This document shows, piece by piece, positions 42,338-51,041 of a DNA stretch of 64,000 nucleotides (position 1 is its first letter; every line of letters begins with the position of its first letter). The stretch is from Paenibacillus sp. Soil787. GTDB taxonomy: Bacteria; Bacillota; Bacilli; Paenibacillales; NBRC-103111. The notes beneath the pieces were generated by a model, which did not search any database, was not told where the DNA came from, and worked only from the letters and a program-made list of their open reading frames with translations. The DNA is taken from assembly GCF_001429545.1 (NCBI RefSeq), contig NZ_LMSP01000047.1, positions 171,091 to 235,090 of the forward strand. The letters are read 5' to 3'. Made by a program: the position numbers and the translations under genes.

Positions 42338-42380
42338 TCGCTGCTATATAGATACAACATTCAAAAAGGGGAAATGAATG

Positions 42381-43172
42381 ATGACGTTGAAAGCTGTACT
42401 TTTTGATTTAGATGATACGCTTCTTTGGGATGATCGCAGTGTAGAAGAAGCTTTCGAAGCGACATGTGCTGAAGCTGCCAAACACGCAGCCGTGAATCCC
42501 GAAGAATTGGAAGCTTCTGTTCGCAAAGAAGCGCGTTCTTTATATGAATCTTTTGAAACCTTTGAATTTACGAAAATGATTGGTATTAATCCATTCGAAG
42601 GCTTATGGGCGAATTTCACACAAGGTGAGAATGAGAACTTTCGTAAGCTTGAGAAATTAGCGCCAGGATATCGTACGGAGTCTTGGACAAGAGGGCTTGG
42701 GGCATTGGGGATAGAGGATCGTGAACTCGGGTATAAGCTTGGAGAACTATTTCCAGCAGAACGCCGACGCCGTCCTTACGTATATGAGGAAACATTCCGC
42801 GTATTGGACGCTTTGAAAGGCAGCTATCAATTGCTGTTGTTAACAAATGGCTCGCCGGACCTACAAAAGGAAAAATTGGCAGGTGTCCCCAATATCGCGC
42901 CATACTTTGATCATATTGTTATCTCCGGTGAATTCGGTGTAGGTAAGCCAGCAACATCAATTTTCAACCATGCACTGGGACTTCTTGGGATAGAAGCGGA
43001 AGAAGGAATCATGATCGGAGATAAATTGACAACCGATATCCTTGGTTCTGGCAGCGTAGGTATGCGCAATATTTGGATTAATCATCATGGTCTTCAAAGT
43101 GGGGATGAGATTGTTCCTGCGTTTGAGGTTTCCCGTCTTCAAGATATTTTGCCGATTATTAAGAACGGATAA
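42381..43172 (+). CDS. HAD-superfamily hydrolase
   Basis: 263 residues with HAD motif I DLDDT ('LFDLDDTLLWDD'), motif II 'LLLTNGSP', motif III Lys in 'GVGKPATSIFNHAL' and motif IV 'GIMIGDKLTTDILGS'. The cap is helical (C1 type). This suggests a cytoplasmic phosphatase of broad or unknown specificity. AAGGGG at 42366-42371 serves ATG 42378 or 42381. It converges on the acireductone dioxygenase gene with a shared terminator. Confidence 0.88.
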   Translation: MTLKAVLFDLDDTLLWDDRSVEEAFEATCAEAAKHAAVNPEELEASVRKEARSLYESFETFEFTKMIGINPFEGLWANFTQGENENFRKLEKLAPGYRTESWTRGLGALGIEDRELGYKLGELFPAERRRRPYVYEETFRVLDALKGSYQLLLLTNGSPDLQKEKLAGVPNIAPYFDHIVISGEFGVGKPATSIFNHALGLLGIEAEEGIMIGDKLTTDILGSGSVGMRNIWINHHGLQSGDEIVPAFEVSRLQDILPIIKNG

Positions 43173-43181
43173 CATGAAAGA

Positions 43182-43237
43182 AACAAAAACCCAACGGATG
43201 CTTAGGACGTTAAGTCCAGCGAAGTTGGGTTTTTGTT
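43182..43237. terminator. Bidirectional terminator between HAD and mtnD-like genes
   Basis: AACAAAAACCCAAC pairs with GTTGGGTTTTTGTT; an inner GGAC-GTTAA-GTCC hairpin caps it. T-runs are present in both orientations. Confidence 0.92.
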
Positions 43238-43249
43238 CATATCATAGAA

Positions 43250-43792
43250 TTAGGCTTTAATAAATTCTGGATCATCAATGTTATAAGCAACCCAGCCATC
43301 TTTTTCGATGAAGAGACGAACGGCAACGATTTCACGATTATCCATGAGTGTGAAGAAATGGTTCGTGTTCTCAGGAACCGAGATCACATCGCCTGGCTCA
43401 AGCTCAACGTCAAAATAGCCAACTTCGCTTTCGGATTTGATAATAAAAATTCCGCGTCCAGAAACGATTGCGCGAATTTCATCTTCTGTATGGGTATGCA
43501 CCTGTTCGAATTTCTTCAGGAGCTCTTCGATGTTAGGTGTTGAATCGGAAAGTGCGATAACATCCCAAATTTCATAACCGCGTCTAGCAGCTAAATCCCG
43601 AATTTCTTCTTCATAAGTACTAATAATTTGAGCTTTCTCGTCATCATTAAGAATGAATTTCTCACGCAGTGTTTCCGGAAGTTTGTTGGCATCCCAGTGT
43701 TCATAAACAACATTTTGACTATCTAAGAAGGCTTTGACCTGCTCTTCGCCTTCAATACGTTCATTCGTATTGCGAATTCTAATTTGTGCCAA
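43250..43792 (-). CDS. mtnD: Acireductone dioxygenase (cupin)
   Basis: 180-residue cupin enzyme of the methionine salvage pathway that cleaves acireductone to the keto-acid precursor of methionine. Metal ligands are the H-x-H-x4-E pattern in 'VHTHTEDEIRAIVSGRG' and the later His in 'ENTNHFF'. 'EPGDVISVPENTNHFFTL' is family typical. The start is TTG 43792 with AGAGGG upstream. Unlike Bacillus, no other mtn genes are beside it. It has its own strong promoter and a hairpin leader repeated elsewhere in the window. Confidence 0.9.
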   Translation of the reverse strand: MAQIRIRNTNERIEGEEQVKAFLDSQNVVYEHWDANKLPETLREKFILNDDEKAQIISTYEEEIRDLAARRGYEIWDVIALSDSTPNIEELLKKFEQVHTHTEDEIRAIVSGRGIFIIKSESEVGYFDVELEPGDVISVPENTNHFFTLMDNREIVAVRLFIEKDGWVAYNIDDPEFIKA

Positions 43793-43818
43793 GCTGCATC
43801 CCTCTTTCTGAGTAAATA

Positions 43819-43855
43819 TAATATAGGGATCTTTGACTTACGATCAAAGTCTCTC
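43819..43855 (-). promoter_or_regulatory. 37-nt leader hairpin of the mtnD-like gene (repeat copy B)
   Basis: Read on the minus strand it begins GAGAGACTTTGA and ends GATCCCTATATTA, with stem CTTTGA/TCAAAG around a 7-base loop. The 5' edge falls where the promoter at 43862-43890 should start transcription. It matches 40575-40611 with paired changes in the stem. Confidence 0.65.
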
Positions 43856-43861
43856 CTTTAA

Positions 43862-43890
43862 ATTATAGTGGAAATACAGCTAGCTGTCGA
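43862..43890 (-). promoter_or_regulatory. SigA promoter of the mtnD-like gene
   Basis: On the minus strand: TCGACA (43890-43885), 17-base spacer, TATAAT (43867-43862). Confidence 0.75.
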
Positions 43891-44045
43891 TGGTTGAACA
43901 TAAGAATTTCCGATAAAACCTATAGGTAATTATGATAATTCAAATTCTTTTCATAGTAGCCGGATTCTGTTACACTAAAGCATAACATAATTTGTCGTTT
44001 TTTTGTTCTCTATAGCTTTAGGATAAGTTGAAAGGGAGTCATGTA

Positions 44046-47000
44046 ATGATCAAAACACCGATACAAGAGCAGCTTAAAAAGAAGATCATGATCCTAGATG
44101 GTGCCATGGGTACAATGATTCAGCAAGAGAACTTAACAGCTGAAGATTTCGGGAGCGATGATCTGGATGGATGTAATGAAATTCTTTGTGTTACACGACC
44201 GGATGTTATTCGCAAAATTCATGAAGCTTACTTCGCCGCGGGCGCTGATATGATAGAAACAAATACGTTCGGGACTACGAGTGTGGTACTAGCGGAGTAT
44301 GATTTGCAAGACCGCCATCGCGAATTAAATCTTGCGGCAGCCAAACTGGCTATCGAAGCAGCGAATAAATATTCGACACCGGAGTGGCCTCGTTATGTTA
44401 TCGGAGCCATGGGTCCTACAACAAAAACGTTGTCGGTAACGGGTGGAGTCACATTTGCTCAACTTGAGGATAGCTATTATGAGCAAGCGTTAGCACTCGT
44501 TGAAGCGGGCGTAGACGCACTTCTTTTGGAAACTTCCCAAGATACTCTGAACGTAAAAGCAGGAAGTATTGGAATTCGTAGAGCTTATGAAACATTGGGT
44601 GTTGAACTTCCGATAATGATCTCGGGTACTATTGAACCGATGGGCACAACATTAGCCGGTCAAAATATTGAATCCTTCTATATTTCTTTGGAACATTTGA
44701 AGCCTATTTCAATGGGTTTGAACTGTGCTACTGGTCCTGAATTTATGAGGGATCATATCCGAACGTTGTCAGATATTGCTGAAACAGCGATTAGTTGTTA
44801 TCCGAATGCCGGTTTGCCGGATGAGAACGGACATTACCATGAGTCTCCAGAATCCTTGGCTAAGAAGATGGCTGGATTTGCGGAGCAAGGCTGGTTGAAT
44901 ATTGCCGGGGGCTGTTGTGGGACAACGCCAGATCATATTCGTGCCATGGCTGAGACACTCTCTCAATATAAGCCAAGAACGCAATATGGTTCGCATTTAC
45001 CTGCAGTCTCAGGGATTGAAACGTTATTTATTGAGCCGGAAAATCGTCCTATCATGGTTGGCGAACGGACCAATATTTCGGGTTCAAGGAAATTCAAACG
45101 CCTTATTAAAGAAGGGAAGTTTGAAGAGGGCTCTGAGATTGCCCGTAATCAAGTTAAGAACGGTGCACACGTTATTGATATTAACCTGCAGGATACAGAT
45201 ATTGACGAAGCTTATGCCGTTGAAGAGTTCATGCAGCAAGTTGTGAAGAAAGTCAAAGTCCCATTAATGATTGACTCGACATATGACCACATCATTGAGC
45301 TTGGACTTAAGTACTCCCAAGGTAAGGCGATCATTAACTCCATCAACTTAGAGGATGGCGAAACGAAGTTCGAAGGGATCTTACCTTTAATCAAACGTTA
45401 CGGGGCTGCCGTTGTTTGTATTCTCATTGATGAGCGAGGTCAAGCCGTTTCGCGAGAAGCGAAGATCGAAGTGGCGACGCGGTCTTACGAGCTTTTGACA
45501 CAGAAGTACGGCATGAATCCTGAGGATATTATATTTGATCCCAATATGTTCCCAGTAGGCTCTGGAGATCCGCAATATATCGGTTCCGCCGTAGAGACGA
45601 TTGAGGGCATTAAGCTGATTAAAGCTAAATATCCTGCTGCAAAGACGATTCTTGGCTTAAGTAATATCTCTTTCGGTTTGCCTGACGCAGGTCGTGAAGT
45701 GCTGAATTCCGTCTATCTGTACCATTGTACGAAGGCAGGCCTAGATTATGCCATTGTGAATACGGAGAAACTTGAGCGTTACGCTTCCATCCCGGAAACA
45801 GAACGTCAATTAGCTGAAGAACTTATTTACAATACGAATGATGAGACACTGGCACAATTCGTTGCCCATTTCCGTGAGAAAAAAGTGGAGAAGAAAGAGA
45901 AAATTTCGAATCTGTCTCTGGAAGAAAGACTTGGTTCATATGTCGTAGAGGGGACCAAGGAAGGGCTGATCCCTGATTTGGACCTTGCTTTACAGAAGTA
46001 TTCGCCGCTTGAAGTCATCAACGGACCGCTTATGAAGGGGATGGAGGAAGTTGGACGCCTCTTTAATGGCAATGAACTGATTGTGGCTGAGGTTTTGCAA
46101 AGTGCGGAAGTGATGAAGGCTTCAGTTACTTACTTGGAACCATTCATGGAGAAATCCGAAACTGCCGTTAAGGGTAAAATTATTTTAGCTACAGTCAAAG
46201 GTGATGTGCACGATATTGGGAAAAATCTCGTCGAAATCATCCTTTCGAATAATGGCTATAAAATCATTAATCTCGGGATCAAAGTACCACCAGAGCAAAT
46301 TATTGAAGCCTATCGTAGAGAACTACCGGACGCGATCGGTTTATCTGGATTACTTGTGAAATCGGCTCAGCAAATGGTGATCACGGCTCAAGATTTACGC
46401 ACGGCAGGTGTGGATGTGCCGATTCTGGTTGGTGGGGCTGCGTTAACACGCAAATTTACCAAAACGCGTATTCAGCCTGAATATGAGGGTGTTGTTCTTT
46501 ATGCGAAGGATGCGATGGACGGACTGGATATTGCCAACCGACTGAGTGACCCTGAACAACGCCAACGTCTCATTCAGGAGCTCAGAGAAAGTCTGGAATC
46601 CGATGTGATGGATACCGGTAAGAAGGAAGAGAAAATGCCGCAGCTCACACGTGTGAGTTCATCTGCCGTATCCAAGGATCTTCCTGTACAAGTGCCGCAG
46701 GATACAGATCGCCATATCATGAGAGATTACCCGATTAGTCATCTGATGCCTTATGTCAACATGCAGATGCTGCTTGGACATCACCTTGGTTTGAAAGGCA
46801 AAGTTGAGCAGCTGCTTAGCGACAAAGATACGAAAGCTCTTCAGCTTAAGGATACAGTGGATTCAATCCTATATGCTGCACAGCATAATGGCATTATCAA
46901 AGCCCACGGGATGTACCGTTTCTTCCCAGCACAATCCAGCGGTAACGATGTCATCGTATATGACCCGCAGGATCACAGTAAAGTGCTTGAAACCTTTACA

Positions 47001-47483
47001 TTCCCGCGTCAGGATAAAGAACCATACCTTTGCTTATCCGACTACCTGAAGTCAGTAGAAAGCGGACAAATGGATTACGTCGGTTTCTTACTTGTTACGG
47101 CAGGGCATGATATTAATGATTTAGCTAAAGAATGGCGGGATAAAGGGGATTATTTGAAATCCCATGCTCTGCAGGCAACGGCACTGGAAATGGCTGAAGG
47201 ATTTGCCGAGCGGATTCATCACATCATGCGAGATGTATGGGGGATTGCCGACCGCGTAGATATGACGATGCAAGAGAGATTTGGGGCCAAATATGTCGGA
47301 CAACGGTTCTCCTTTGGTTACCCGGCATGTCCGAATCTCGAGGATCAAGCGAAATTGTTTAACCTGCTGAAGCCAGAGGATATTGGCGTGGAGCTAACGG
47401 AATCGTTCATGATGGAGCCGGAAGCATCGGTTTCAGCGATCGTATTTGCCCATAAAGAAGCTCGTTACTTCAACGTAGGATAG
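44046..47483 (+). CDS. metH: Cobalamin-dependent methionine synthase MetH
   Basis: Transfers the methyl group of methyl-tetrahydrofolate to homocysteine via B12. 1145 residues with all four modules: homocysteine/zinc domain (about 1-330; zinc Cys in 'GLNCATGP' and 'GGCCGTTP'), pterin domain (about 345-610), B12 domain with the DVHDIGKN motif (axial H722), and reactivation domain (about 890-1145, 'RMDV..FGYPACPN'). ATG 44046 has AAAGGGAG at 7 bases. No S-box or cobalamin riboswitch motif was found upstream. Monocistronic; a terminator follows. Confidence 0.96.
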   Translation: MIKTPIQEQLKKKIMILDGAMGTMIQQENLTAEDFGSDDLDGCNEILCVTRPDVIRKIHEAYFAAGADMIETNTFGTTSVVLAEYDLQDRHRELNLAAAKLAIEAANKYSTPEWPRYVIGAMGPTTKTLSVTGGVTFAQLEDSYYEQALALVEAGVDALLLETSQDTLNVKAGSIGIRRAYETLGVELPIMISGTIEPMGTTLAGQNIESFYISLEHLKPISMGLNCATGPEFMRDHIRTLSDIAETAISCYPNAGLPDENGHYHESPESLAKKMAGFAEQGWLNIAGGCCGTTPDHIRAMAETLSQYKPRTQYGSHLPAVSGIETLFIEPENRPIMVGERTNISGSRKFKRLIKEGKFEEGSEIARNQVKNGAHVIDINLQDTDIDEAYAVEEFMQQVVKKVKVPLMIDSTYDHIIELGLKYSQGKAIINSINLEDGETKFEGILPLIKRYGAAVVCILIDERGQAVSREAKIEVATRSYELLTQKYGMNPEDIIFDPNMFPVGSGDPQYIGSAVETIEGIKLIKAKYPAAKTILGLSNISFGLPDAGREVLNSVYLYHCTKAGLDYAIVNTEKLERYASIPETERQLAEELIYNTNDETLAQFVAHFREKKVEKKEKISNLSLEERLGSYVVEGTKEGLIPDLDLALQKYSPLEVINGPLMKGMEEVGRLFNGNELIVAEVLQSAEVMKASVTYLEPFMEKSETAVKGKIILATVKGDVHDIGKNLVEIILSNNGYKIINLGIKVPPEQIIEAYRRELPDAIGLSGLLVKSAQQMVITAQDLRTAGVDVPILVGGAALTRKFTKTRIQPEYEGVVLYAKDAMDGLDIANRLSDPEQRQRLIQELRESLESDVMDTGKKEEKMPQLTRVSSSAVSKDLPVQVPQDTDRHIMRDYPISHLMPYVNMQMLLGHHLGLKGKVEQLLSDKDTKALQLKDTVDSILYAAQHNGIIKAHGMYRFFPAQSSGNDVIVYDPQDHSKVLETFTFPRQDKEPYLCLSDYLKSVESGQMDYVGFLLVTAGHDINDLAKEWRDKGDYLKSHALQATALEMAEGFAERIHHIMRDVWGIADRVDMTMQERFGAKYVGQRFSFGYPACPNLEDQAKLFNLLKPEDIGVELTESFMMEPEASVSAIVFAHKEARYFNVG

Positions 47484-47496
47484 AAAGTTTATGTAT

Positions 47497-47553
47497 AAAG
47501 CGAGGCAGCTTGTACGAACTACATGGTTCGTCGGCGTCCTCGCTTTACATTTT
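47497..47553 (+). terminator. Terminator of metH
   Basis: AAAGCGAGG (47497-47505) pairs with CCTCGCTTT (47538-47546); the loop has CGAAC-TACATG-GTTCG; ACATTTT follows. Confidence 0.85.
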
Positions 47554-47588
47554 GGCATTGTGATTTTAGATAGAATGGAGTTTAGATC

Positions 47589-48518
47589 GTGGACTTGTAT
47601 TTTTTGGGTACGGGGGCGGGTATGCCTTCCAAACAACGAAATGTCACCTCAATCGCTTTAAATTTGCTGGATGAACGTGGAACCTATTGGCTGTTCGACT
47701 GTGGAGAAGGGACGCAGCAGCAGATTCTGAACTCTCCAGTGAAATTGGGCCGAACGGAAATGCTTTTCATCACGCATCTGCACGGGGATCACTTGTACGG
47801 TTTACCTGGCTTGTTAACAAGTCGTTCCTATTTGGGAGGTGATACACCTCTTAAGCTATTTGGACCGCGGGGTCTAAAGAGTTTTGTTGAGACGGCCCTC
47901 TCAGTAAGCGGGGCTCATTTAACGTATGCGCTGCAGATCGTGGAAATCGAGGAAGAAGGTCTGATTTTCGAAGATGAAAGCTTCCAAGTTGAGACGGCAC
48001 GATTAGAGCATCGTATCGAATGCTTTGGTTTCAGGGTCGTAGAGAAGGATCAACCTGGCAAGCTTATGCAGGAAAAACTAACGGAACTCGGCATACCGGC
48101 GGGTCCTGTTTATGGTAAATTGAAGCAAGGTCAATCCGTCCAGTTGGAGGATGGCCGTACGCTTCATGGGACTGATTTTCTAGGTGCACCGATACCCGGA
48201 CGTATTGTCGTTATTCTTGGTGACACGCGCTATTGCAGCGGGGCTCAGCACTTGGCACGCGGCGCTGATGTGCTTGTGCACGAGGCTACGTTCTCCATGG
48301 ATAAGCAGGAGCTTGCGTATTCGTTTGATCATGCCACTTCAATCGACGCGGCAAGAACAGCTCAGGAAGCGGGAGTGAATGCGCTGATCATGACGCATAT
48401 TAGTTCGCGATATCAGGGAGATGCCGTAATGGAGCTTTTGCAGGAGGCTCAGAAGATTCACAGCAATAGCTACATAGCTAAGGATTTCTGGAGCTTTGAA
48501 GTACCGCGCAAAGGATAA
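47589..48518 (+). CDS. rnz: Ribonuclease Z
   Basis: tRNA 3'-end processing endonuclease of the metallo-beta-lactamase fold, 309 residues. The zinc motif HLHGDH is present with 'FDCGEGTQQQ' before it; the exosite-type insertion and 'GDTRYC', 'HEATFSMDK' and 'MTHISSRY' complete the metal site. The start is GTG 47589 with GGAG at 8 bases. It converges on tlp. Confidence 0.95.
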   Translation: MDLYFLGTGAGMPSKQRNVTSIALNLLDERGTYWLFDCGEGTQQQILNSPVKLGRTEMLFITHLHGDHLYGLPGLLTSRSYLGGDTPLKLFGPRGLKSFVETALSVSGAHLTYALQIVEIEEEGLIFEDESFQVETARLEHRIECFGFRVVEKDQPGKLMQEKLTELGIPAGPVYGKLKQGQSVQLEDGRTLHGTDFLGAPIPGRIVVILGDTRYCSGAQHLARGADVLVHEATFSMDKQELAYSFDHATSIDAARTAQEAGVNALIMTHISSRYQGDAVMELLQEAQKIHSNSYIAKDFWSFEVPRKG

Positions 48519-48519
48519 A

Positions 48520-48553
48520 AAAGAAGCCTCTTCCAATTATGGAAGGGGCTTCT
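48520..48553. terminator. Bidirectional terminator between rnz and tlp
   Basis: AGAAGCCtCTTCC-AATTAT-GGAAGgGGCTTCT, a near-perfect stem in the 42-base convergent gap, flanked by A-run on the left (T-run on the minus strand). Confidence 0.85.
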
Positions 48554-48560
48554 CGCTTAC

Positions 48561-48776
48561 TTATCTGTTCGTTTCGTCTTTTTTCTCCTCGATGAAGCCG
48601 CTAATGCTTTCTTTGCGGCGTTCATTCTTGGATTCGATGCTTTGTTTTTCCTCGGCAGTTATTTCATCCGCATGTTCGTCCAAATAGTCCTCAGCTTCGT
48701 GCAGATTGGCTATCGTATGATCGATGGCGTTCTGCAAACGGGCTGGATTATCTTCGCGATTGTCTGGCTTTGCCAT
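48561..48776 (-). CDS. tlp: Small acid-soluble spore protein Tlp
   Basis: 71-residue hydrophilic helical protein. 'KPDNREDNPARLQNAIDHTIANLHEAED' and 'KQSIESKNERRKESISGF' align with the core of B. subtilis Tlp ('DDRSDNVEKLQDMVQNTIENIEEAE', 'IKEKNARREQSIEAF'). Tlp accumulates in the forespore. GGGAGG precedes the ATG at 10 bases. A TGAATA element (SigG -35 type) lies upstream on the minus strand near 48852, but no good -10 match was found. Confidence 0.88.
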   Translation of the reverse strand: MAKPDNREDNPARLQNAIDHTIANLHEAEDYLDEHADEITAEEKQSIESKNERRKESISGFIEEKKDETNR

Positions 48777-48924
48777 AGTATTTCTTCCCTCCCTTTAAGG
48801 CGATAGTTTGACATCCTGTTATATAATTCCACAAAGTCAACAAGATTATTCACTGTTTAAGAAGTCAATTTCCCTGATTCTCCTCATACAATAAACATAA
48901 TCCCACGTCAACCGAGGTGATCAT

Positions 48925-49026
48925 ATGGAAATTACACTTGCTGAAGTGCTGCTTTCTATCTTTATGTCCTCGATTTTTTGTGTTATGTTTAGGGAAATAC
49001 GAAATTATTACAAAGACTCTGGATAG
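48925..49026 (+). CDS. 33-residue membrane microprotein upstream of the cid/lrg genes
   Basis: ATG 48925 is preceded by GAGGTGATC, a long match to the 16S anti-Shine-Dalgarno, and encodes 33 codons ending TAG at 49024. The product has an acidic start (MEITLAEV), a hydrophobic segment of about 17 residues (LLSIFMSSIFCVMF) and a charged tail (REIRNYYKDSG), so it looks like a single-pass membrane peptide. It ends 28 bases before the CidA-like start. I do not recognise a family; translation is inferred from the ribosome site. Confidence 0.55.
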   Translation: MEITLAEVLLSIFMSSIFCVMFREIRNYYKDSG

Positions 49027-49054
49027 TGCTGCTCACAGCTGGAATGGAGAATTT

Positions 49055-49405
49055 ATGCTCGGTTTTGCTATATTACTAGGCTTTAATTTCTTAGGTTATG
49101 TGCTACAGATGAGCCTGCACCTGCCGCTGCCCGGCAACGTGATCGGGCTCATTCTTTTTACCGCGGCTTTGTTCACTAGGCTCATCAAGCTGGCTTGGGT
49201 GGAAGAAGCGGCTTCTCTGTTGACGAGGCATATGATGCTCTTTTTTATTCCTTTTACGGTTGGCGTTCTAGCCTTTATTCCGATCATTGGGGCTAATTGG
49301 CTTGCCATTTGCGGCGGGACTGTTGGTGCCACGGTGGCTGTTCTTGTGGTAACGGGTTGGGTATCGTCAAAGCTAGGACAGGAGAGTGCCAAATATGGCG
49401 AATAG
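49055..49405 (+). CDS. CidA/LrgA family holin-like membrane protein
   Basis: 116 residues with four hydrophobic segments; 'NFLGYVLQMSLHLPLPGNVIGLILF' is the CidA/LrgA signature. Proteins of this family affect murein hydrolase release and pyruvate uptake in Bacillus and Staphylococcus. ATG 49055 follows GGAGA closely; the frame is open further upstream, but overlaps the 33-residue ORF and lacks a site. It overlaps the LrgB-like gene by 11 bases. CidA and LrgA cannot be told apart here. Confidence 0.85.
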   Translation: MLGFAILLGFNFLGYVLQMSLHLPLPGNVIGLILFTAALFTRLIKLAWVEEAASLLTRHMMLFFIPFTVGVLAFIPIIGANWLAICGGTVGATVAVLVVTGWVSSKLGQESAKYGE

Positions 49406-50084
49406 CATGCTGCAGCATCCATTGTTTGGTCTATCACTAAGTGTAATCAGCTATGCGTTAGCCAATTTGTTGTACCAACGATGGCGGTTTATGCATCCTC
49501 TTTTTAGTTGTACGGGCTTCATTATCATTGTATTAGTATGTTTTCATATTCCATATGAAGACTTTAAACGAGGAGCAGACGTACTAACGCTTTTATTAGG
49601 GCCTGCAACGGTTGCGTTAGGCGTACCTCTTTATAAATACAAAGAATTAATACGTAGTAATTTGGCGCGGGTCTTGATAAGTGTTTTGGCGGGTTCTATT
49701 ACGGGTATTGCAGCTAGTGCGGCCATCGTAGGGTTATTGGGAGGAAGTCAGTCCATTATCCTAAGTATGCTTCCCAAATCGGTAAGCTCGGCCATCTCCA
49801 TTGAAATAGCCGCGCGGTTAGGCGCGATTCCTGAATTAACAGCGGTATTAACTACTTTAACTGGGCTGCTGGGCAGTATGTTTGGTACTCGGATCTTGCG
49901 TTGGTTTCGAATTAGAGATGATATCTCGATCGGCATTGCAATTGGAACAGCGGCTCATGGCATCGGAACAGCCAAAGTATTCAAGGATTCTGAACAGCAG
50001 GGAGGATTTGCTGGATTATCCATGGGGATTTGTGGCATTATGACTTCGATTTTATTTATACCTATTTACATGTGGTTAAAATAG
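49395..50084 (+). CDS. LrgB/CidB family membrane protein
   Basis: 229 residues with about seven membrane segments. 'LGPATVALGVPLYKYKE', 'LLPKSVSSAISIEIA'-type (here 'MLPKSVSSAISIEIAARLG') and 'GTAAHGIGTAKVF' are family hallmarks. It forms a two-component unit with the CidA/LrgA-like protein, probably a pyruvate or metabolite transporter linked to autolysis. ATG 49395 has GGAGAG at 8 bases. Confidence 0.92.
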   Translation: MANSMLQHPLFGLSLSVISYALANLLYQRWRFMHPLFSCTGFIIIVLVCFHIPYEDFKRGADVLTLLLGPATVALGVPLYKYKELIRSNLARVLISVLAGSITGIAASAAIVGLLGGSQSIILSMLPKSVSSAISIEIAARLGAIPELTAVLTTLTGLLGSMFGTRILRWFRIRDDISIGIAIGTAAHGIGTAKVFKDSEQQGGFAGLSMGICGIMTSILFIPIYMWLK

Positions 50085-50102
50085 TGCCGTGCATGTTAAG
50101 GA

Positions 50103-50132
50103 ACAGAGCTCGTTAAGAGAGCTCTGTTTTTT
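50103..50132 (+). terminator. Terminator of the cid/lrg unit
   Basis: CAGAGCTC (50104-50111) and GAGCTCTG (50118-50125) form a perfect 8-bp stem followed by TTTTTTT. Confidence 0.92.
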
Positions 50133-50168
50133 TGTCTTCAAAAATATGGAAAGTGCAAAGGTGCGTTA

Positions 50169-50243
50169 TTCACGAAATATTACAAAATCTTAATAACACG
50201 AAAACGAACACTTAATAATCCTCTGCTAACCTTAAGTTATAAG
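50169..50243 (+). promoter_or_regulatory. Pho-box-like direct repeats and a -10 element before the OlsB-like gene
   Basis: TTCACG (50169), TTACAA (50180), TTAATA (50190) and TTAATA (50212) stand at spacings of 11, 10 and 22 bases, resembling the 11-bp-spaced TT(A/T/C)A(C/T)A repeats of PhoP sites. TATAAG at 50238-50243 may be the -10. Matches are partial. Confidence 0.35.
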
Positions 50244-50268
50244 ACTCAAGTTGAAAGGCGTGAGGAAG

Positions 50269-51039
50269 ATGAGTGGACCACTTCTGAGTACGGCGCCCCA
50301 GCAAGCCAAGCTGTCGGTTAGGCTGGCAAGCAGCGCACAAGAGATTGAGCAGGCAATGCGACTAAGGTATCAAGTTTTCGTTGAGGAAGAAAAGAACATG
50401 AGGATGCTGAATGAGCAGGGGCTTGAGAAAGACGCCTACGATGATTACTGTGATCATCTCATTGTGAAAGATATCGAAACCGAGCAAGTGATCGGTACTT
50501 ATCGGTTGCTGCCTGGGGACCGTGCTTTGAACGGGATCGGATTTTATTCCGAGACTGAATTTGATCTTACTGCCTACTCAGATTTGAAAAGTCAAACGCT
50601 GGAGCTTGGACGGAGCTGTATTGCTCCCGAATATCGTGGTGGAAAAGCGATTCAACTCCTTTGGGAAGGAATTGCTGGTTATATTAGCGAGCGAAATTAT
50701 ACGCATTTAATCGGATGTGCGAGTGTGCATGTGGGCAATTTGGAGGAACTTAATTTGATCTACTCGATGCTGCGCCATAAGCAGGTGATAACAGACCGAT
50801 TCGGTATTGAACCGCTTGCTACGCATCGTATCCCAGGACTTGCTCAAATAGAAATCGATGGCAACGAAAAAGAGCTATTTCGTAAACTGCCGCCTCTGAT
50901 GAAAGGCTATCAATGGCTCGGAGCAGAGATTGGCGGAGACCCGGCATATGATGAGCTGTTCGAGACCGTTGATTTCTTTATTATTTTACAAAAAGATCGT
51001 GTTACACGTCGTTATAAACGCCACTTTCTGACTACCTAA
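50269..51039 (+). CDS. OlsB-like N-acyltransferase (GNAT, Acetyltransf_5/'hemolysin' family)
   Basis: 256 residues. The fold and motifs are those of ornithine-lipid synthase OlsB and related acyl-ACP-dependent N-acyltransferases: 'AMRLRYQVFVEEE', 'YDDYCDHLIVKD', 'IGTYRLLPG', 'LELGRSCIAPEYRGGKAIQLLW' and the tail 'LPPLMKGYQWLGAEIGGDPAYDE..TVDFFIIL'. OlsB attaches a 3-hydroxy fatty acid to an amino acid. ATG 50269 is chosen (AAAGG at 50254-50258). The next gene is a second lipid acyltransferase, so a lipid product is likely; amino-acid acceptor unknown. Confidence 0.78.
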   Translation: MSGPLLSTAPQQAKLSVRLASSAQEIEQAMRLRYQVFVEEEKNMRMLNEQGLEKDAYDDYCDHLIVKDIETEQVIGTYRLLPGDRALNGIGFYSETEFDLTAYSDLKSQTLELGRSCIAPEYRGGKAIQLLWEGIAGYISERNYTHLIGCASVHVGNLEELNLIYSMLRHKQVITDRFGIEPLATHRIPGLAQIEIDGNEKELFRKLPPLMKGYQWLGAEIGGDPAYDELFETVDFFIILQKDRVTRRYKRHFLTT

Positions 51040-51041
51040 GC

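Noticed and set aside
43793..44045. S-box (SAM) or cobalamin riboswitch upstream of metH or mtnD
   Set aside because: Neither the S-box start motif nor a B12-box was found in either orientation; the only structure is the short 37-nt leader hairpin.
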